Made by a program: the position numbers and the translations under genes
DNA from: Chitinophaga sp. MM2321
Lineage (GTDB): Bacteria > Bacteroidota > Bacteroidia > Chitinophagales > Chitinophagaceae
NCBI RefSeq assembly: GCF_964033635.1
Contig: NZ_OZ035533.1
Coordinates: forward strand, 62,001-126,000
DNA: 64,000 nucleotides
Direction: 5' to 3'
Shown here: positions 63,609-64,000 of the stretch, piece after piece
Layout: every line of letters begins with the position of its first letter
How positions within the stretch are numbered: the stretch's first letter is position 1
The notes under the pieces: model-generated
What the model was told of the DNA's origin: nothing
The model's input: the letters and a program-made list of their open reading frames with translations, nothing else
Databases searched by the model: none

Positions 63609-64000
63609 ATGAGAAAAAAGAAAAAAGCAAAACTTGAGGAGGAGTTATATTGGTCAAACTTTTTCTATTTTAATGTCCCTGCTCACTTGAATGAAATTCC
63701 CACCCACATGGAGCGCCTAAATTTCAGAAGATACCATGTGGATGATGAAGGGATTTTAAAGATGGTCGGAGTTGTCAGATCTGTTTATCAGATGGACCTT
63801 GATGGAACAGATATTACCAATGAGGGGATCAGGCATTTGACGCAGCTTGAAAAGATACAGGAACTGAGGCTGAAAAACTGCAAAGGAATAGATAATGGTT
63901 GCCTGGAATTTCTGTATCAGATTAAAGGCCTGGAGTTGCTCTACCTGGGAGGATCGGGTATCACAGTGGATGGGCTTTCCGGTATTTCCTGCCTCAAAGA
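63609..64000 (+). CDS. Leucine-rich-repeat protein (3' partial)
   Basis: The frame is open from ATG 63609 to the window edge, about 130 residues. It starts with a lysine-rich MRKKKKAKLEEELYWSNFF and continues with LRR-like units (MDLDGTDITNEGIRHLTQLEKI, ELRLKNCKGIDNGCLEFLYQI and LELLYLGGSGITVDGL, each split from the next by turns). No signal peptide is seen, so it is probably cytosolic. The function and full length are unknown. Confidence 0.7.
   Translation, partial: MRKKKKAKLEEELYWSNFFYFNVPAHLNEIPTHMERLNFRRYHVDDEGILKMVGVVRSVYQMDLDGTDITNEGIRHLTQLEKIQELRLKNCKGIDNGCLEFLYQIKGLELLYLGGSGITVDGLSGISCLK

Overview
The window looks like chromosome of a Bacteroidota member, most likely a Chitinophaga-type soil glycan degrader. 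I infer this from four SusC/SusD pairs, an ECF sigma/FecR pair next to a SusC with an STN domain, DUF1735, PVC-type haem and DUF4838 proteins, and promoters of the Bacteroidota type (TTTG, about 19 nt, TAnnTTTG). No rRNA, tRNA, CRISPR array, insertion sequence or phage gene was seen. Genes are tightly packed, with AT-rich hairpins between them.

Region by region. 1-5252 (+) holds the end of a large cytochrome/HEAT protein, a ceramidase-like protein and an alpha/beta hydrolase. 5373-17133 (-) is a polysaccharide utilisation locus (PUL 1): clan GH-A hydrolase, SusC, SusD, a second SusC, a second SusD and a DUF1735/PKD lipoprotein. Its 737-bp upstream region carries two near-identical palindromes. 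17871-29441 is a housekeeping and stress region: PrcB-like protein, YCII protein plus ECF42-type sigma factor, serine hydrolase, a second ECF sigma factor with a membrane partner, DUF1697, DUF4184, two YceI proteins, DEAD helicase, DoxX, MarR, SDR and DinB. 29655-32390 has a GH78-like rhamnosidase and a TMEM220-like protein. 33019-39716 (+) is PUL 2: SusC, SusD and a VCBS lipoprotein with a haem motif.

40005-50115 (+) is a complete set of ebo genes (eboA to eboF). These are known from scytonemin-making cyanobacteria, eustigmatophyte plastids and scattered bacteria, and their product is unknown. Here the set is split into eboABC and eboDEF by an oppositely oriented histidine kinase/response regulator pair. 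A 120-bp palindromic element and structured non-coding DNA lie at the two junctions. This is the most interesting system in the window. 50280-53839 holds a Tat-exported Gfo/Idh/MocA oxidoreductase, an unknown protein, a TauE/SafE permease and an MmcQ/YjbR protein. 54209-63455 (+) is PUL 3: ECF sigma, FecR, STN-SusC, SusD, CBM9-like protein and Tat-exported DUF4838 protein. A leucine-rich-repeat gene runs off the right edge.

Two regulatory patterns stand out. First, the MarR gene and the doxX-yceI operon each have a recognisable promoter, and both promoters carry the same TTGTnTATACAA operator, so a small regulon can be read directly. Second, three long inverted repeats at 31.9, 42.9 and 51.6 kb fill the gaps between convergent genes and are built from the same sequence words in different orders, which suggests a dispersed repeat family.
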